Positions 50,493 to 61,652 of a DNA stretch of 64,000 nucleotides are shown piece after piece. A model generated the notes under the pieces. The model did no database searches. It had not been told where the DNA came from and was given only the letters and a program-made list of their open reading frames with translations. The stretch is from Thermomonas sp. (lineage in GTDB: Bacteria; Pseudomonadota; Gammaproteobacteria; Xanthomonadales; Xanthomonadaceae). Every line of letters begins with the position of its first letter. The stretch's first letter is position 1. Both the position numbers and the translations under genes were made by a program. The DNA is taken from assembly GCF_019104945.1 (NCBI RefSeq), contig NZ_JAHRWW010000048.1, forward strand, positions 1 to 64,000, read 5' to 3'.

Positions 50493-50684
50493 GAGCCCGT
50501 TCCTCCTTCGCTTGCGTGGCTCACCTTAGCGCAAATCATGTGAGGATGATCTTGCGATGCAGCAATCTGTCAGTCAGCTGAACCATTGCGGGGCGCGCGT
50601 GGATATTCAGCTTCGCGTCAACTGCCGCGTTGCAGTGTGGCGTTGTGCCGGAGCCTTTGTCTCCGGGGATGCCGGGGAATCACC

Positions 50685-51365
50685 ATGAAACGTATCGCAA
50701 TGGGCTTGCTTGCACTTGGCTTGGCGGCCACGAGCCAAACAGGATTCGCGCAATCGTCTTATGACCGATATGGCGATGACGGGTACTCCCGTAACGGCAG
50801 CTATTCAAACGACGATAGCTATTACGACTATGCCCGCGTGATTCGTGTTGATCCGGTACTGGACGGTTATCGGTCAACGGGGGCCAACGCGGCGCGCTGC
50901 CGTGAAACGACCACGGCGGGACGCTACGAATCGGATGGTTATTACCGTAACGACGGATACAGCCGCAATGATGGCTATGATGATGGTTACGAGCGCCGCT
51001 CCTACGGAGGTAACTCGGGCGGACGCACGGCGGCCACGATCGTGGGGGGTATTGCCGGGGCTGTGCTGGGCAGCAAAATAGGGGGCGGCACGGGAACGAC
51101 AATCGCCACCGTCGCCGGTTCGGCATTAGGCAGTCTCGCGGGGCGAGAGATTTATGATCAAAACCAGCGCAATCGTTATGTGCGCGGGGGTACGGTGCGC
51201 GTGTGTGAGCCAGAGCCGGTGTACGGCGGCTATTCGCGCTACGGTTCAACGGCGGCCACGGCCTACGATGTGACCTACGAATATAACGGGCGCCGTTACA
51301 CCCGGCGCATGGACTACAACCCGGGTGATCGTCTGCGCGTGCGCGTGGATGTCATGCCGCAGTAA
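50685..51365 (+). CDS. Tyr/Asn/Gly-rich envelope protein with glycine-zipper domain
   Basis: 226 residues from ATG 50685 (MKRIAMGLLALGLAATSQTGFA signal peptide). The mature protein starts with Tyr-rich repeats (DGYYRNDGYSRNDGYDDGYE and similar) and has a Gly-zipper 2TM motif, TAATIVGGIAGAVLGSKIGG with GTTIATVAGSALGSLAG. It ends in a basic RYTRRMDYNPGDRLRVRVDV, a pattern common in Rcs/OsmY-like outer-membrane lipoproteins, though here there is no lipobox. Function is unknown. A hairpin CCGGAG-N7-CTCCGG lies 24 bases before the start. Confidence 0.82.
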   Translation: MKRIAMGLLALGLAATSQTGFAQSSYDRYGDDGYSRNGSYSNDDSYYDYARVIRVDPVLDGYRSTGANAARCRETTTAGRYESDGYYRNDGYSRNDGYDDGYERRSYGGNSGGRTAATIVGGIAGAVLGSKIGGGTGTTIATVAGSALGSLAGREIYDQNQRNRYVRGGTVRVCEPEPVYGGYSRYGSTAATAYDVTYEYNGRRYTRRMDYNPGDRLRVRVDVMPQ

Positions 51366-51368
51366 GCG

Positions 51369-51959
51369 TTATGGGCCGTCACTGGTTTCCGGGCGCGTGC
51401 CGGGGCGAGCCGAGTGGCGCGGCACGCCGTTTTCGTCAAGCAGGCCCTCGATGCGACTAAACACTTCCGGGCGCGAGAATGGCTTCTTCATGAAGTCGTC
51501 CGCGCCAATACGCTGCACATAAAATTGCTCGGTGGCCTGTGCGTTGCCGCTGATCATGATGACGGGTGTGTCTTTGGTCACCGGGTGGCGGCGCAGTTTA
51601 CGCAGCGCACTAAAGCCATCGATGCCGGGCAGCACGATATCGAGAAAGATCAAGTCTGGACGCTCACGCTGGGCGATATCCAGCCCACTCTCGCCGTCGT
51701 AGGCCACCAAAACTTCGTAATGGTTTTGCTGCAGCATGCGCTTGAGCAACGCGACAATGGTGGGGGAGTCGTCGATCACCAACACGCGCGTACCAGGGCT
51801 GGCATTGCGGCGGTCGTGCTCACGTCGCTCGCTGCTGCTCATGGGCACTGCCGTTGGGTCTGCGCCGGGCGCAGGCGAGGGTGCTGCCGGTGCAGGAGCA
51901 CTTGCAGGCGTTGCTGGTACTTCAGGCCGCTTACGTCTAAAAAAATCGAAGAACGACAC
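51369..51959 (-). CDS. Single-domain response regulator with PilH-like receiver
   Basis: 196 residues. A Pro/Ala-rich N-terminal extension (about 1-55) precedes a receiver domain with acidic pocket ValIleAspAsp at 61-64, phosphorylation site Asp107 in LIFLDIVLPG, Ser/Thr in MISGNAQ and Lys159 in DDFMKKPF. There is no output domain, as in CheY/PilH-type regulators. The spacer looks flexible. It is convergent with the preceding envelope gene, stop-to-stop distance 3 bases. Confidence 0.88.
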   Translation of the reverse strand: MSFFDFFRRKRPEVPATPASAPAPAAPSPAPGADPTAVPMSSSERREHDRRNASPGTRVLVIDDSPTIVALLKRMLQQNHYEVLVAYDGESGLDIAQRERPDLIFLDIVLPGIDGFSALRKLRRHPVTKDTPVIMISGNAQATEQFYVQRIGADDFMKKPFSRPEVFSRIEGLLDENGVPRHSARPGTRPETSDGP

Positions 51960-52017
51960 GTCCCTGTCCCCCCGGAGTTGTCTTCAGAGGGGAGTTTAGC
52001 GCGAACCGGCCATTCAG

Positions 52018-52908
52018 TCAGCGCCTAATGTTGCGGTCGGCCGCAAGGGCGCTAAGTGCAAATAGGCGAGCGACCCGCCCCCAGGCCAGCGCAGCCGCAA
52101 TGCCGCTGGCAAGCAGCAGCCCGCCCCAGAAGCCAGCCAGACTCGCGCCGTGGGTATGCTGGCGTAGCCACAAGAGGCCAAGCGCGGCTGCGAAGCTCAA
52201 GAGTGTTGGGATCAAATAGGCGCAAAGCACAGCAATAGGGCGCTTAAGCAAAAGTTTCAGCCCACGCCACCAAGCTTTAACCGCCGAGCGCAGGCGCACG
52301 TCGGCAGCGAGCCAGCCGCGCCCGGCTTCCACGCTGGCATGGGCGAGCAGAACGAGAACGCCGCCAATGGAAAGTATGAGCTTGCTGCCTTGGCTGATCT
52401 CGCTGGCCAAAATCGCGTGTTCGTGGGTTTTTGCATTAAACCCAACGGCCGCGCTCGTGATAAGAATGGCGGCCCCAAGTGGAAGGACCGACCACAGCAG
52501 CAAGCGCAGCATGGGGCCATATTCACCAATGCCCCCGCGCAGCAGGTCGCCAAAACCCAAGCTAGTGCGAGAGCGTGAGGCGGCAACGGCGGCGCCGGTG
52601 AGTAAGGGCGAGAGTGCCAGCATTAGCCACGTTGCCGTTTGCTGGCTGGCGCTAAGAGCGGCCCACGGCGCGCTGGGCGACATCACGGCATCCAGTAGCC
52701 GCATGGGGGCTTGGCCAGCGGCGATGGCCTGCGCGCTGATGGAGTGATTGAGCAGGTCAGTTAACCAGCTGCGTAGCGGTAGGGTGGCCGCGAGTGCGCA
52801 GGCCAGGCTGGCAAGCACCCAAAGCACAAGCAGCCGCCATTGCAGAGCATTGGCGAGCGCACTTGGAATGGCCGCGCGGGCGCGCAGTGGGCGAATCGAT
52901 GTACTCAT
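52018..52908 (-). CDS. Hypothetical polytopic membrane protein
   Basis: 296 residues with about six hydrophobic helices, for example RLLVLWVLASLACALAATLP, WLMLALSPLLTGAAVAAS and LLASGIAAALAWGRVARLFA. No domain is recognised. It lies 11 bases downstream of the M1 peptidase gene on the same strand, so the two are probably one operon and may act together. Confidence 0.75.
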   Translation of the reverse strand: MSTSIRPLRARAAIPSALANALQWRLLVLWVLASLACALAATLPLRSWLTDLLNHSISAQAIAAGQAPMRLLDAVMSPSAPWAALSASQQTATWLMLALSPLLTGAAVAASRSRTSLGFGDLLRGGIGEYGPMLRLLLWSVLPLGAAILITSAAVGFNAKTHEHAILASEISQGSKLILSIGGVLVLLAHASVEAGRGWLAADVRLRSAVKAWWRGLKLLLKRPIAVLCAYLIPTLLSFAAALGLLWLRQHTHGASLAGFWGGLLLASGIAAALAWGRVARLFALSALAADRNIRR

Positions 52909-52919
52909 AGCGCGCTCCT

Positions 52920-55103
52920 TTACAGTGTGGTGATGAAGGCGAACAGGGTTTGCAGCAGTGCGGTGATATCACCGAACCAACGGCGTGTGGCTTGTGGCTT
53001 GGCTTCTAGGGTGTAGCTGTTATTGAGCTTGTTGGCATCCAGACGAATCAGGTCGTTCGGGTCGAGCTGCGCGGACGTTGCTTTGGCGCGGGTCACAAAT
53101 TCAAAACGCTGCCAGCTGCCTTGCGTGTTGACCGGATAGTCTTGATGGCTGCCATCCGCAAAATTGACGCGCAGCGTTTGCGGCGGTTTGGCGGCTTCGC
53201 GCCGCACCATAATCACGGTGCGGTAGGGGAAGGCGCCTTCACCCGGTTTCGCGTGGGGGTGTTTGGCGGCCCAGGCATCGCGTTTCTTCTTGATGGCTTT
53301 GTCAATGGCCTTGCTGCTGACCAGCACTTGTCGGCCGTGATAGTCGTGGTACCCCGGCTGCGGCAGCACTTCGTAGCTACGCATGCTGGCGATGCTGTCG
53401 TCTGTTTTGTGCGCGCCGTAGATGTTGGCGTTGAAGGCAGCGCGCACGATATCGGGCTTGCCAGTGCCTTCCGCTAATGCATCGCGCAGATCGGCAAACG
53501 ACGGGTGGCGGAACTTCCAGCGTTCGTAATACAGCTGCATGCCCCGTTCCATGGCAGGCGTGCCAACGAGTGCTTCGATCTGACGCATCGTGGTGGCCGT
53601 GCGCGAATACACGGTGTTATAGCTCGCGCTGGACATCCGCACCCAACTATTGCCACCCAGCGGATCAGCCGGGTCACTGAGTGCGGCGCCGAGCCGTTCC
53701 ATATCAAACGGGGTGATCGAAAAACCGAGCCCAAATTTTTTTGACCAAGGCGTGCTGAGGTTGAGGTTCTGTTTGCGCGCACTCATCATGCGCTGATCCC
53801 AGTACTCGTTCATGCCTTCATCGAGTGCGGGTTCTTCAAATTCATTAGAACCTAGAATGCCGTAAAAATAACCGTGGCCAAATTCATGCACGGTCACAAA
53901 ATCCAGCATGAAGCGGCCCAGACTGCCGGGGGTCACTTGCGTGGTGTTATCGGCGGTGAAGAAGGTGGGGTATTCCATACCCCCGGCTTCTTTGGCTCCA
54001 TAGGGCGGCACAACAGCGGTGACGGTCTTGTACGGATACGCGCCTAAGGTTTTAGAAAAATAGGCTAAAGAATCAATTGTGGCTTGTGCCACAGGCTCGG
54101 CATTGCTGGCGTATTCGGGGTGGTAGAGCACTTTTACTTCCACCGGGCCGAGCGGGCCATGCCAAGTTTTCAGTAGCGGCTTGGCGTAGCGCTTATCGGC
54201 CGTCCATGCAAAATCGTGGACATCGGCCTGCACATAGCGATGGGTGGTTTTGCCATTGTTTTCCACGGGCGCGCCGTTTAGCTGGCCGGTGGCGCCCACC
54301 GTATAACCTTTGGGAACGGTGATGCGCACGTCATAGCTGCCGTAATCGGCGTAGAACTCGCTATGTAGATGGAATTCGTGGGCGTTCCAGCGCGGTGCGG
54401 TTGCGCCGCGTTCGCCGGGAAGTTCGAGGACGCCAATTTTTGGAAACCACTGGCCCACTAAGTGGAAGCTGCCGTAGTAACCCGTACGGGCAACGACGCG
54501 TGGAAGCTGGTCGAAGAAGTCGATATCAAGCGTGGTGCTAGCGCCGGCGGCAACCGGCTGCGGTAGATCGATGCGCACCACGCTACGGTCGGTCTTGGGG
54601 CCGTTATCGGGTTGCACGAAAGCCCATTTCGCAGCAGCGCCTGCTTGCTGCACTTTATTCAGCCGGATATAGCCGTATTCGCCATCGCCGGTGGAAACAT
54701 TGCTGCGGAAGCCCGAGGCGCTGGCGCGCTTTTCGGTCATAAAGGTGCTGCCGGGGCCGTCGAACCCGTTTAGGTACAGGTGGACATAAATGCTGCACAC
54801 CGGCTGCGCGCTGCGGTTGCGCCAAGTGAGCCGCTGTTTGCCGGTGATCGTATGTTTCACCGGATCAAGCTCGGCTTCGATTACGTAATCGACAACACGG
54901 TCGGAGAGCGTGGCGGCGTTTGGCGCGCGTGCGCCCCCCCAGGCATTGGCAGCACTGGAGGTCTGAACGGCGCTGGCGTTGGCCGCGGCCAGTGGAATGG
55001 CGGGGCATGCCGCTGGCGGCGGTGCGGGTTCTTTGGCGAAGCTAGCGGCTGCGGGAATGGCGAATAAAAACGAGAGGCAAGCAGCTGCGTAGCGGCGGCG
55101 CAT
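52920..55103 (-). CDS. M1-family zinc metallopeptidase, periplasmic
   Basis: 727 residues. A signal peptide (MRRRYAAACLSFLFAIPAAA) is followed by an N-terminal beta-sandwich and the catalytic domain. The exopeptidase motif appears as AGGMEYPTFF (GxMEN-like), and the zinc site as HEFGH with the third ligand Glu eighteen residues on (HEXXH-x18-E, then MNEYW). M1 enzymes are aminopeptidases. The C-terminal part (about 600-700) is a beta-rich, weakly conserved domain, and a hydrophobic end ITALLQTLFAFIT could anchor it. It is upstream of a membrane protein gene. Confidence 0.9.
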   Translation of the reverse strand: MRRRYAAACLSFLFAIPAAASFAKEPAPPPAACPAIPLAAANASAVQTSSAANAWGGARAPNAATLSDRVVDYVIEAELDPVKHTITGKQRLTWRNRSAQPVCSIYVHLYLNGFDGPGSTFMTEKRASASGFRSNVSTGDGEYGYIRLNKVQQAGAAAKWAFVQPDNGPKTDRSVVRIDLPQPVAAGASTTLDIDFFDQLPRVVARTGYYGSFHLVGQWFPKIGVLELPGERGATAPRWNAHEFHLHSEFYADYGSYDVRITVPKGYTVGATGQLNGAPVENNGKTTHRYVQADVHDFAWTADKRYAKPLLKTWHGPLGPVEVKVLYHPEYASNAEPVAQATIDSLAYFSKTLGAYPYKTVTAVVPPYGAKEAGGMEYPTFFTADNTTQVTPGSLGRFMLDFVTVHEFGHGYFYGILGSNEFEEPALDEGMNEYWDQRMMSARKQNLNLSTPWSKKFGLGFSITPFDMERLGAALSDPADPLGGNSWVRMSSASYNTVYSRTATTMRQIEALVGTPAMERGMQLYYERWKFRHPSFADLRDALAEGTGKPDIVRAAFNANIYGAHKTDDSIASMRSYEVLPQPGYHDYHGRQVLVSSKAIDKAIKKKRDAWAAKHPHAKPGEGAFPYRTVIMVRREAAKPPQTLRVNFADGSHQDYPVNTQGSWQRFEFVTRAKATSAQLDPNDLIRLDANKLNNSYTLEAKPQATRRWFGDITALLQTLFAFITTL

Positions 55104-55237
55104 GGTCGCTCCAGTAGCGGACAGAGTCCACTACTGTGCGTGATCGAAGGTGCTATCCAAATGTGCCGCAAGTCATAAACGGCACATGAATCATTGCTTA
55201 TGAGTATGCTGCTAGGGCATAACGTTATTGCAGCACG

Positions 55238-55666
55238 TTATCGGTGCAGCTCGCCCGAGGCTTCCGGCTGGTAGCGGATCGAGAGCACATGCAGGCGCGC
55301 CTTGCGGCCGCCCGGCATCGGCCAGTCGATACTGCTGCCTACGCGCAGGCCGAGCAGGGCACTGCCCACTGGGGCTAAGATGGAGACTTTATCGCTGCTG
55401 CCGTCGGCGTCACGTGGGTACACCAGTGTGAGCGCGTATTCGTGCTCGTTACCGTCTTCGCCCACCACTTTAACTTGCGCGGTGGAGTTCATGGTGATGA
55501 GGTCGTTCGGCACGGCAGAAGGCTCTACCAGCTCGGCGCGGTCAAGTTCTTCGCGCAGGGCATCGGTATTTAAGTTGCGATATTCCTGGCGCTCCAGCAG
55601 ATCTTCGATGCGTTCGACATCGATCCGGGATAGCAATAGGGTTGGGCGTTGGTTGGCGGCGCTCAT
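55238..55666 (-). CDS. rnk: Nucleoside diphosphate kinase regulator Rnk
   Basis: 142 residues of the GreA/GreB superfamily. The N-terminal part (LLLSRIDVERIEDLLE) is a short coiled coil, and the C-terminal globular domain has VVGEDGNEHEYALTLVYPRD, APVGSALLGLRVGSSIDWPM. Rnk binds RNA polymerase near the secondary channel. ATG 55666 is taken (MSAANQRP); an AGGAG lies 12 bases upstream, and an in-frame TTG at 55687 overlapping that site would be an alternative. Confidence 0.9.
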   Translation of the reverse strand: MSAANQRPTLLLSRIDVERIEDLLERQEYRNLNTDALREELDRAELVEPSAVPNDLITMNSTAQVKVVGEDGNEHEYALTLVYPRDADGSSDKVSILAPVGSALLGLRVGSSIDWPMPGGRKARLHVLSIRYQPEASGELHR

Positions 55667-55797
55667 AATGGAAGAGAACTCCTGCAAAGCAAAACGGACG
55701 GCGCGGCTGGCGCGTCGCCCGCGGGAATTTGGTAGATGGGGAAACGATAGCGGTGATTCAAGCCGGGAGCAACTGCCCGGAGTAATTGATTGCGGGC

Positions 55798-56172
55798 TTA
55801 GCCCGCAAACAGGAAGGCGGCAACAACACGCCGCCCTTCACCTGCCAGTATTGTATAGGTTCGTGCAGCAGAATCGTTGGCCATGACTTCCACGCCGATA
55901 CCGTGCTGCAGGCAGGCAGCGAGAACGGCAGCAGGCGGGAAGACCTGGCGAGCGCCGGTGCCTAGCAAAATCAGTTCGGGATTGAGTGCCAGCAATTCAT
56001 CAAAATGGGTGGAGGTGAGCGCGGTAGCGTCTTGAACCGGCCAGTTTTCGATGAGCTGATTGGGCGAAATGATGAAACTTGCCTGTAAACGCTGGGCGTT
56101 CACCAGTGCGCTGCTGCCGTTGGCACCGCGCAGCGTGTACTGATAGTCCGGGCGTTCGAGGTTGAGCTGCAT
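55798..56172 (-). CDS. Mth938-like domain protein
   Basis: 124 residues from ATG 56172 (MQLNLERPDYQYTLRGANGS). The Mth938 fold is recognised from SFIISPNQLIENWPV, ELILLGTGARQVFPPAAV and GIGVEVMANDSAARTYTILA. The family includes mitochondrial NDUFAF3-like proteins; its bacterial function is unclear. The stop codon forms the loop of a GCGGGC/GCCCGC hairpin at 55792-55806. It lies 4 bases downstream of yhbY. Confidence 0.87.
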   Translation of the reverse strand: MQLNLERPDYQYTLRGANGSSALVNAQRLQASFIISPNQLIENWPVQDATALTSTHFDELLALNPELILLGTGARQVFPPAAVLAACLQHGIGVEVMANDSAARTYTILAGEGRRVVAAFLFAG

Positions 56173-56176
56173 GGCG

Positions 56177-56482
56177 TTAGGTGCGCGGAAGAACGATCCG
56201 ACGTTTGTCTTGGGAGGGGCGGTACAACACGGCGGTGTGGCCGATACGCTGCACCAGCACGGCGTCGGCGCGGGCGGCAAGATCGACGATCATAGCGTCG
56301 CGCTGCTCGCGGTCTTCTGCGGCCACCTTTACTTTAATCAGCTCGTGATGCTCCAGTGCCAGTGCCACTTCGGCCACCAGTGCATCGCTAATACCTTTGC
56401 CTCCAACCTGCAGCATCGCGTTCAGGTCGTGCGCCTGGCCGCGCAAAAAGCGGATTTGGGCGTTAGTTAGGGCAATTGGCAT
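56177..56482 (-). CDS. yhbY: CRM-domain RNA-binding protein YhbY
   Basis: 101 residues. The CRM/KH-like fold shows NAQIRFLRGQAHDLNAMLQVG with the GGKGIS loop, then HELIKVKVAA and the C-terminal IGHTAVLYRPS. YhbY associates with pre-50S ribosomal particles. It is divergent from rlmE, with 63 bases between the starts, an arrangement conserved in many proteobacteria. Confidence 0.94.
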   Translation of the reverse strand: MPIALTNAQIRFLRGQAHDLNAMLQVGGKGISDALVAEVALALEHHELIKVKVAAEDREQRDAMIVDLAARADAVLVQRIGHTAVLYRPSQDKRRIVLPRT

Positions 56483-56545
56483 GCAATAAGCGTCTTATAA
56501 GGGGCCTGCAGGTTATCATGATGGGCCTTCCCCCGTGTAGCGGCC

Positions 56546-57199
56546 ATGGCCACCCGCAGTAAATCCAGTCAGCGTTGGCTTAAAGAGCATTTTTCCGACC
56601 CCTTCGTCAAAAAAGCGCAGGCGGAAGGGATGCGCTCGCGCGCGGCGTACAAGCTGGAGGAGTTGGTTGAACGCGATCATCTGCTCAAACCCGGCATGGT
56701 GGTGGTGGACCTAGGGGCCGCCCCCGGTGGGTGGTCGCAGTGGGTACGCCAAGAGCTCGACCGGCTAGACGCCAACCGCCCGGGCCGCATCATTGCCAGC
56801 GATATTTTGGAAATGCCCTCGCTGGCCGGGGTGGAGTTCCTTCACGGTGACTTCAGGGAAGATGACGTTCTATCGCAGCTACAGGCCATGCTGAATGGTG
56901 AGTCGGTGGATCTTGTGTTATCCGATATGGCCCCCAATAAGAGTGGTATGACTGCCGTGGATCAACCGCGCGCGATGCACTTGGCAGAACTTGCCATGGA
57001 TTTCGCCGATGGCCAGCTCCGCGTTGGCGGCACGTTTCTGATCAAGCTGTTTCAGGGCGTGGGTTTTGATGATTACGTGCGGGAACTGCGGCGGCGTTAT
57101 GCCAAGGTGGTGATTCGCAAGCCGGCGGCGTCGCGCAACCGGTCACCAGAAGTGTATGCGCTGGCTACCGGTAAGCTGGCGCAAATGAAGGCAAGTTGA
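56546..57199 (+). CDS. rlmE: 23S rRNA 2'-O-methyltransferase RlmE (FtsJ)
   Basis: 217 residues. It methylates U2552 in the 23S rRNA A-loop. The AdoMet site is [14 protein letters not shown] near residue 55, and the catalytic tetrad is visible as Lys in [12 protein letters not shown], Asp in [10 protein letters not shown], Lys in FLIKLFQG and Glu near the C-terminus ([11 protein letters not shown]). It lies 25 bases upstream of ftsH in an operon order found across proteobacteria. Confidence 0.97.
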   Translation: MATRSKSSQRWLKEHFSDPFVKKAQAEGMRSRAAYKLEELVERDHLLKPGMVVVDLGAAPGGWSQWVRQELDRLDANRPGRIIASDILEMPSLAGVEFLHGDFREDDVLSQLQAMLNGESVDLVLSDMAPNKSGMTAVDQPRAMHLAELAMDFADGQLRVGGTFLIKLFQGVGFDDYVRELRRRYAKVVIRKPAASRNRSPEVYALATGKLAQMKAS

Positions 57200-57224
57200 G
57201 ACGGCGAGGAACTCAAGGAACAAC

Positions 57225-59135
<1,911 letters not shown>

Positions 59136-59155
59136 GTTTCTTTTTAACGAGACAC

Positions 59156-59184
59156 GCTGCAGTGCTTGCGTTTTGCACTGCAGC
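59156..59184 (+). promoter_or_regulatory. Hairpin upstream of the arginine leader ORF
   Basis: GCTGCAGTGC (59156-59165) and GCACTGCAGC (59175-59184) form a perfect 10-bp stem around TTGCGTTTT. The tail is not T-rich, so it is not a strong terminator; it may attenuate ftsH read-through or form part of the leader RNA. Confidence 0.6.
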
Positions 59185-59202
59185 ATGTAAGGATGCGCCT
59201 TC

Positions 59203-59304
59203 ATGAACGCCCATATCGCCACGCGCTACGCTAACTCTGCCCGGATGGCCTCCGGTATGACTTCGCGCGCGCGCCGACCGGAAATGACACAGCCAGCTGG
59301 GTAA
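59203..59304 (+). CDS. Putative leader peptide of the arginine operon (33 residues)
   Basis: A short ORF not expected from gene-length criteria but supported by an AAGGA nine bases before ATG 59203 and by its position in front of a terminator and argF'. It reads MNAHIATRYANSA, then RMASGMTSRARRPEMTQPAG, with Arg at codons 8, 14, 22, 24 and 25. The Arg codons at 59266-59277 (CGC-GCG-CGC-CGA) form the densest cluster. Its stop TAA (59302-59304) overlaps GCTGGGT (59296-59302), which can pair with the terminator arm ACCCAGC (59340-59346). This is the arrangement expected if ribosomes stalling for lack of Arg-tRNA prevent termination. Function is inference from layout. Confidence 0.6.
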   Translation: MNAHIATRYANSARMASGMTSRARRPEMTQPAG

Positions 59305-59336
59305 CCCGGGACGCGTTCTAGTATCTTTATCTTCCG

Positions 59337-59363
59337 AAAACCCAGCCGCCCGGCTGGGTTTTT
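59337..59363 (+). terminator. Intrinsic terminator (attenuator) in front of argF'
   Basis: AAAACCCAGCCG (59337-59348) and CGGCTGGGTTTT (59351-59362) form a perfect 12-bp stem with a 2-base loop, ending in five T. It lies 40 bases before the argF' ATG and would stop most transcripts unless disrupted by pairing of its 5' arm with 59296-59302. Confidence 0.88.
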
Positions 59364-59403
59364 GCGTTTTAGCCCCTTCACTTCCATCGTTGACCATTCG
59401 CCC

Positions 59404-60408
59404 ATGAAGCATTTTCTCAATACGCAAGACTGGAGCCGCCCCGACCTTGACGCACTGTTGCGCCAAGCAACCGCCTACAAGCATGAAAAGCTGGGTATTT
59501 CGCTGAAGGGCAAGTCGATCGCACTGGTGTTCTTCAATCCTTCGATGCGCACTCGCACCAGCTTCGAGTTGGGGGCGTTCCAGCTCGGCGGGCATGCCAT
59601 CGTGCTGCAACCGGGCAAGGACGCGTGGCCGATCGAGTTCAATCTCGGTACGGTGATGGACGGCGATACCGAAGAGCATATTGCGGAAGTGGCACGGGTG
59701 TTGGCGCGCTATGTGGATCTGATCGGCGTGCGCGCGTTTCCGAAGTTCATCGACTGGCAGTACGACCGCCAAGACGTGGTGCTGAAGGCGTTCGCTAAGT
59801 ACTCCACGGTGCCGGTGATCAATATGGAAACGATCACCCATCCCTGCCAAGAGCTCGCACATGCGCTGGCATTGCAGGAGCATTTCGGTACGACCGATCT
59901 GCGCGGAAAAAAATATGTGCTGACCTGGACCTACCACCCCAAGCCGCTCAATACCGCGGTGGCTAATTCAGCGCTGACCATCGCCACGCGCATGGGCATG
60001 GATGTCACCCTGCTATGTCCCACCGAGCAGTACATCCTCGATGAGCGCTATATGGGCTGGGCGCGCGACAACGTGGCCGAAAGCGGTGGTTCGCTGACGG
60101 TCAGCCACGATATTGAAAGCGCTTATGCCGGTGCAGATGTGGTGTATGCCAAGAGCTGGGGCGCGCTGCCGTTCTTCGGCAACTGGGGCCCGGAGCAGCC
60201 GATCCGCGAGCAGTTCAAGCACTTCATCGTGGACGAAGCAAAAATGGCGCTGACCAATAACGGCGTGTTCTCGCACTGCCTACCGCTGCGCCGCAATGTA
60301 AAAGCCACCGATGCGGTGATGGATTCACCGAATTGCATTGCCATCAACGAAGCCGAAAATCGCCTGCATGTGCAGAAGGCGATCATGTCTGCGCTGGCTC
60401 ACCAATAA
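59404..60408 (+). CDS. argF': N-acetylornithine carbamoyltransferase
   Basis: 334 residues from ATG 59404. In Xanthomonas this enzyme carbamoylates N-acetylornithine instead of ornithine, so citrulline is made through N-acetylcitrulline. The carbamoyl phosphate motif is FFNPSMRTRTSFELG near residue 46. The segment GKDAWPIEFNLGTVMDGDTE and NMETITHPCQELAHALA with the HPCQ loop are distinctive, as is FSHCLPLRRNVKATD near the C-terminus. It is first in an apparent argF'-argG-argE-argB operon, behind the leader attenuator. Confidence 0.96.
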   Translation: MKHFLNTQDWSRPDLDALLRQATAYKHEKLGISLKGKSIALVFFNPSMRTRTSFELGAFQLGGHAIVLQPGKDAWPIEFNLGTVMDGDTEEHIAEVARVLARYVDLIGVRAFPKFIDWQYDRQDVVLKAFAKYSTVPVINMETITHPCQELAHALALQEHFGTTDLRGKKYVLTWTYHPKPLNTAVANSALTIATRMGMDVTLLCPTEQYILDERYMGWARDNVAESGGSLTVSHDIESAYAGADVVYAKSWGALPFFGNWGPEQPIREQFKHFIVDEAKMALTNNGVFSHCLPLRRNVKATDAVMDSPNCIAINEAENRLHVQKAIMSALAHQ

Positions 60409-60438
60409 TCTCTCGATAGATTTTCTACGGAACTTTAT

Positions 60439-61644
60439 ATGACCTCCCCCAATGATTCCCGCGACATCGTTCTGGCCTTCTCCGGCGGCCTCGATACCAG
60501 CTTCTGCGTGCCCTACCTGAAAGAACAGGGTTGGAATGTGCATACCGTGTTCGCCGATACCGGTGGTGTTAGCGCCGAAGAGCGCGCCACGATTGAAGCG
60601 CGTGCAGCCGAGCTGGGCGTGGCCTCGCACGTCACTATTGATGGTGGCGCTGCGCTATGGAGTGAGTTCGTCAAGCCGTTCGTCTGGGCCGGTGAGGGCT
60701 ATCAGGGGCAGTATCCGTTGCTGGTGTCTGACCGTTATTTGATCGTGGACGCCTCGCTTGCGCGTGCCAAGGAATTAGGGACGAATGCCATTGCCCACGG
60801 CTGCACCGGCATGGGTAATGACCAAGTGCGGTTTGACCTTGCGGTGAAGTCGCAGGGCCATTACCGCATCGTTGCGCCAATTCGTGAAATTCAGAAAGAA
60901 CACACCCAAACCCGTGCCTACGAGCAGGCTTACTTAGAAGAACGTGGTTTTGGTGTGCGCGCCAAGCAGAAGGCGTACACCATCAATGAAAACCTGCTTG
61001 GCGTAACGATGTCCGGTGGTGAGATCGATGCGTGGGAAGCCCCAGGTGAAGGTGCGCGCGGTTGGTGTGCGCGTCGTGAGCAGTGGCCGAATGAGGCCAT
61101 GGAGGTAAGCCTGCGTTTCGTCAATGGCGAAGCGGTGGCGCTGGACGGGCACGAGTTGCCGGGTGAAAAAATCCTCGCCAAGCTCAACACCATGTTTGCT
61201 CAGTACGGCGTGGGCCGCGGCATGTACACAGGCGACACCACCATTGGCCTGAAGGGGCGGATCGTGTTTGAAGCGCCGGGCCTGACTGCTTTGCTGGCAG
61301 GGCATCGCGCGCTGGAAGAAGCGGTGCTGTCAAAGCTGCAAAACCGCTTCAAACCGGAAGTGGCGCGTAAGTGGGTGGAGCTGGTCTATGAAGGCTTCTA
61401 CCATGACCCGCTGAAGGCGGATCTGGAAGCCTTCCTTGCCGCTTCGCAGGCGAAGGTGAATGGCGAAGTGACGCTGCGCACCAACGGTGGCCGCGTGGAT
61501 GCGGTAGCCGTGCGTTCGCCGCATCTGCTGCATGCCAAGGGCGCCACCTATGCGCAATCGGCCGACTGGGGCGTGGAAGAGGCCGAAGGCTTTATCAAGC
61601 TATTCGGGATGAGCAGCACGCTGTGGGCAGAAGTGAATAAGTAA
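60439..61644 (+). CDS. argG: Argininosuccinate synthase
   Basis: 401 residues. It joins citrulline and aspartate using ATP. The ATP pyrophosphatase loop is [17 protein letters not shown] at the N-terminus, and the aspartate/citrulline segment has [14 protein letters not shown]. It lies 30 bases after argF' and 8 bases before the deacetylase gene. Confidence 0.97.
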   Translation: MTSPNDSRDIVLAFSGGLDTSFCVPYLKEQGWNVHTVFADTGGVSAEERATIEARAAELGVASHVTIDGGAALWSEFVKPFVWAGEGYQGQYPLLVSDRYLIVDASLARAKELGTNAIAHGCTGMGNDQVRFDLAVKSQGHYRIVAPIREIQKEHTQTRAYEQAYLEERGFGVRAKQKAYTINENLLGVTMSGGEIDAWEAPGEGARGWCARREQWPNEAMEVSLRFVNGEAVALDGHELPGEKILAKLNTMFAQYGVGRGMYTGDTTIGLKGRIVFEAPGLTALLAGHRALEEAVLSKLQNRFKPEVARKWVELVYEGFYHDPLKADLEAFLAASQAKVNGEVTLRTNGGRVDAVAVRSPHLLHAKGATYAQSADWGVEEAEGFIKLFGMSSTLWAEVNK

Positions 61645-61652
61645 GCACGGCC

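Noticed and set aside
55792..55806. GCGGGC-TTA-GCCCGC hairpin at the Mth938-like stop as a terminator
   Set aside because: No T run on either strand; may be only chance structure.
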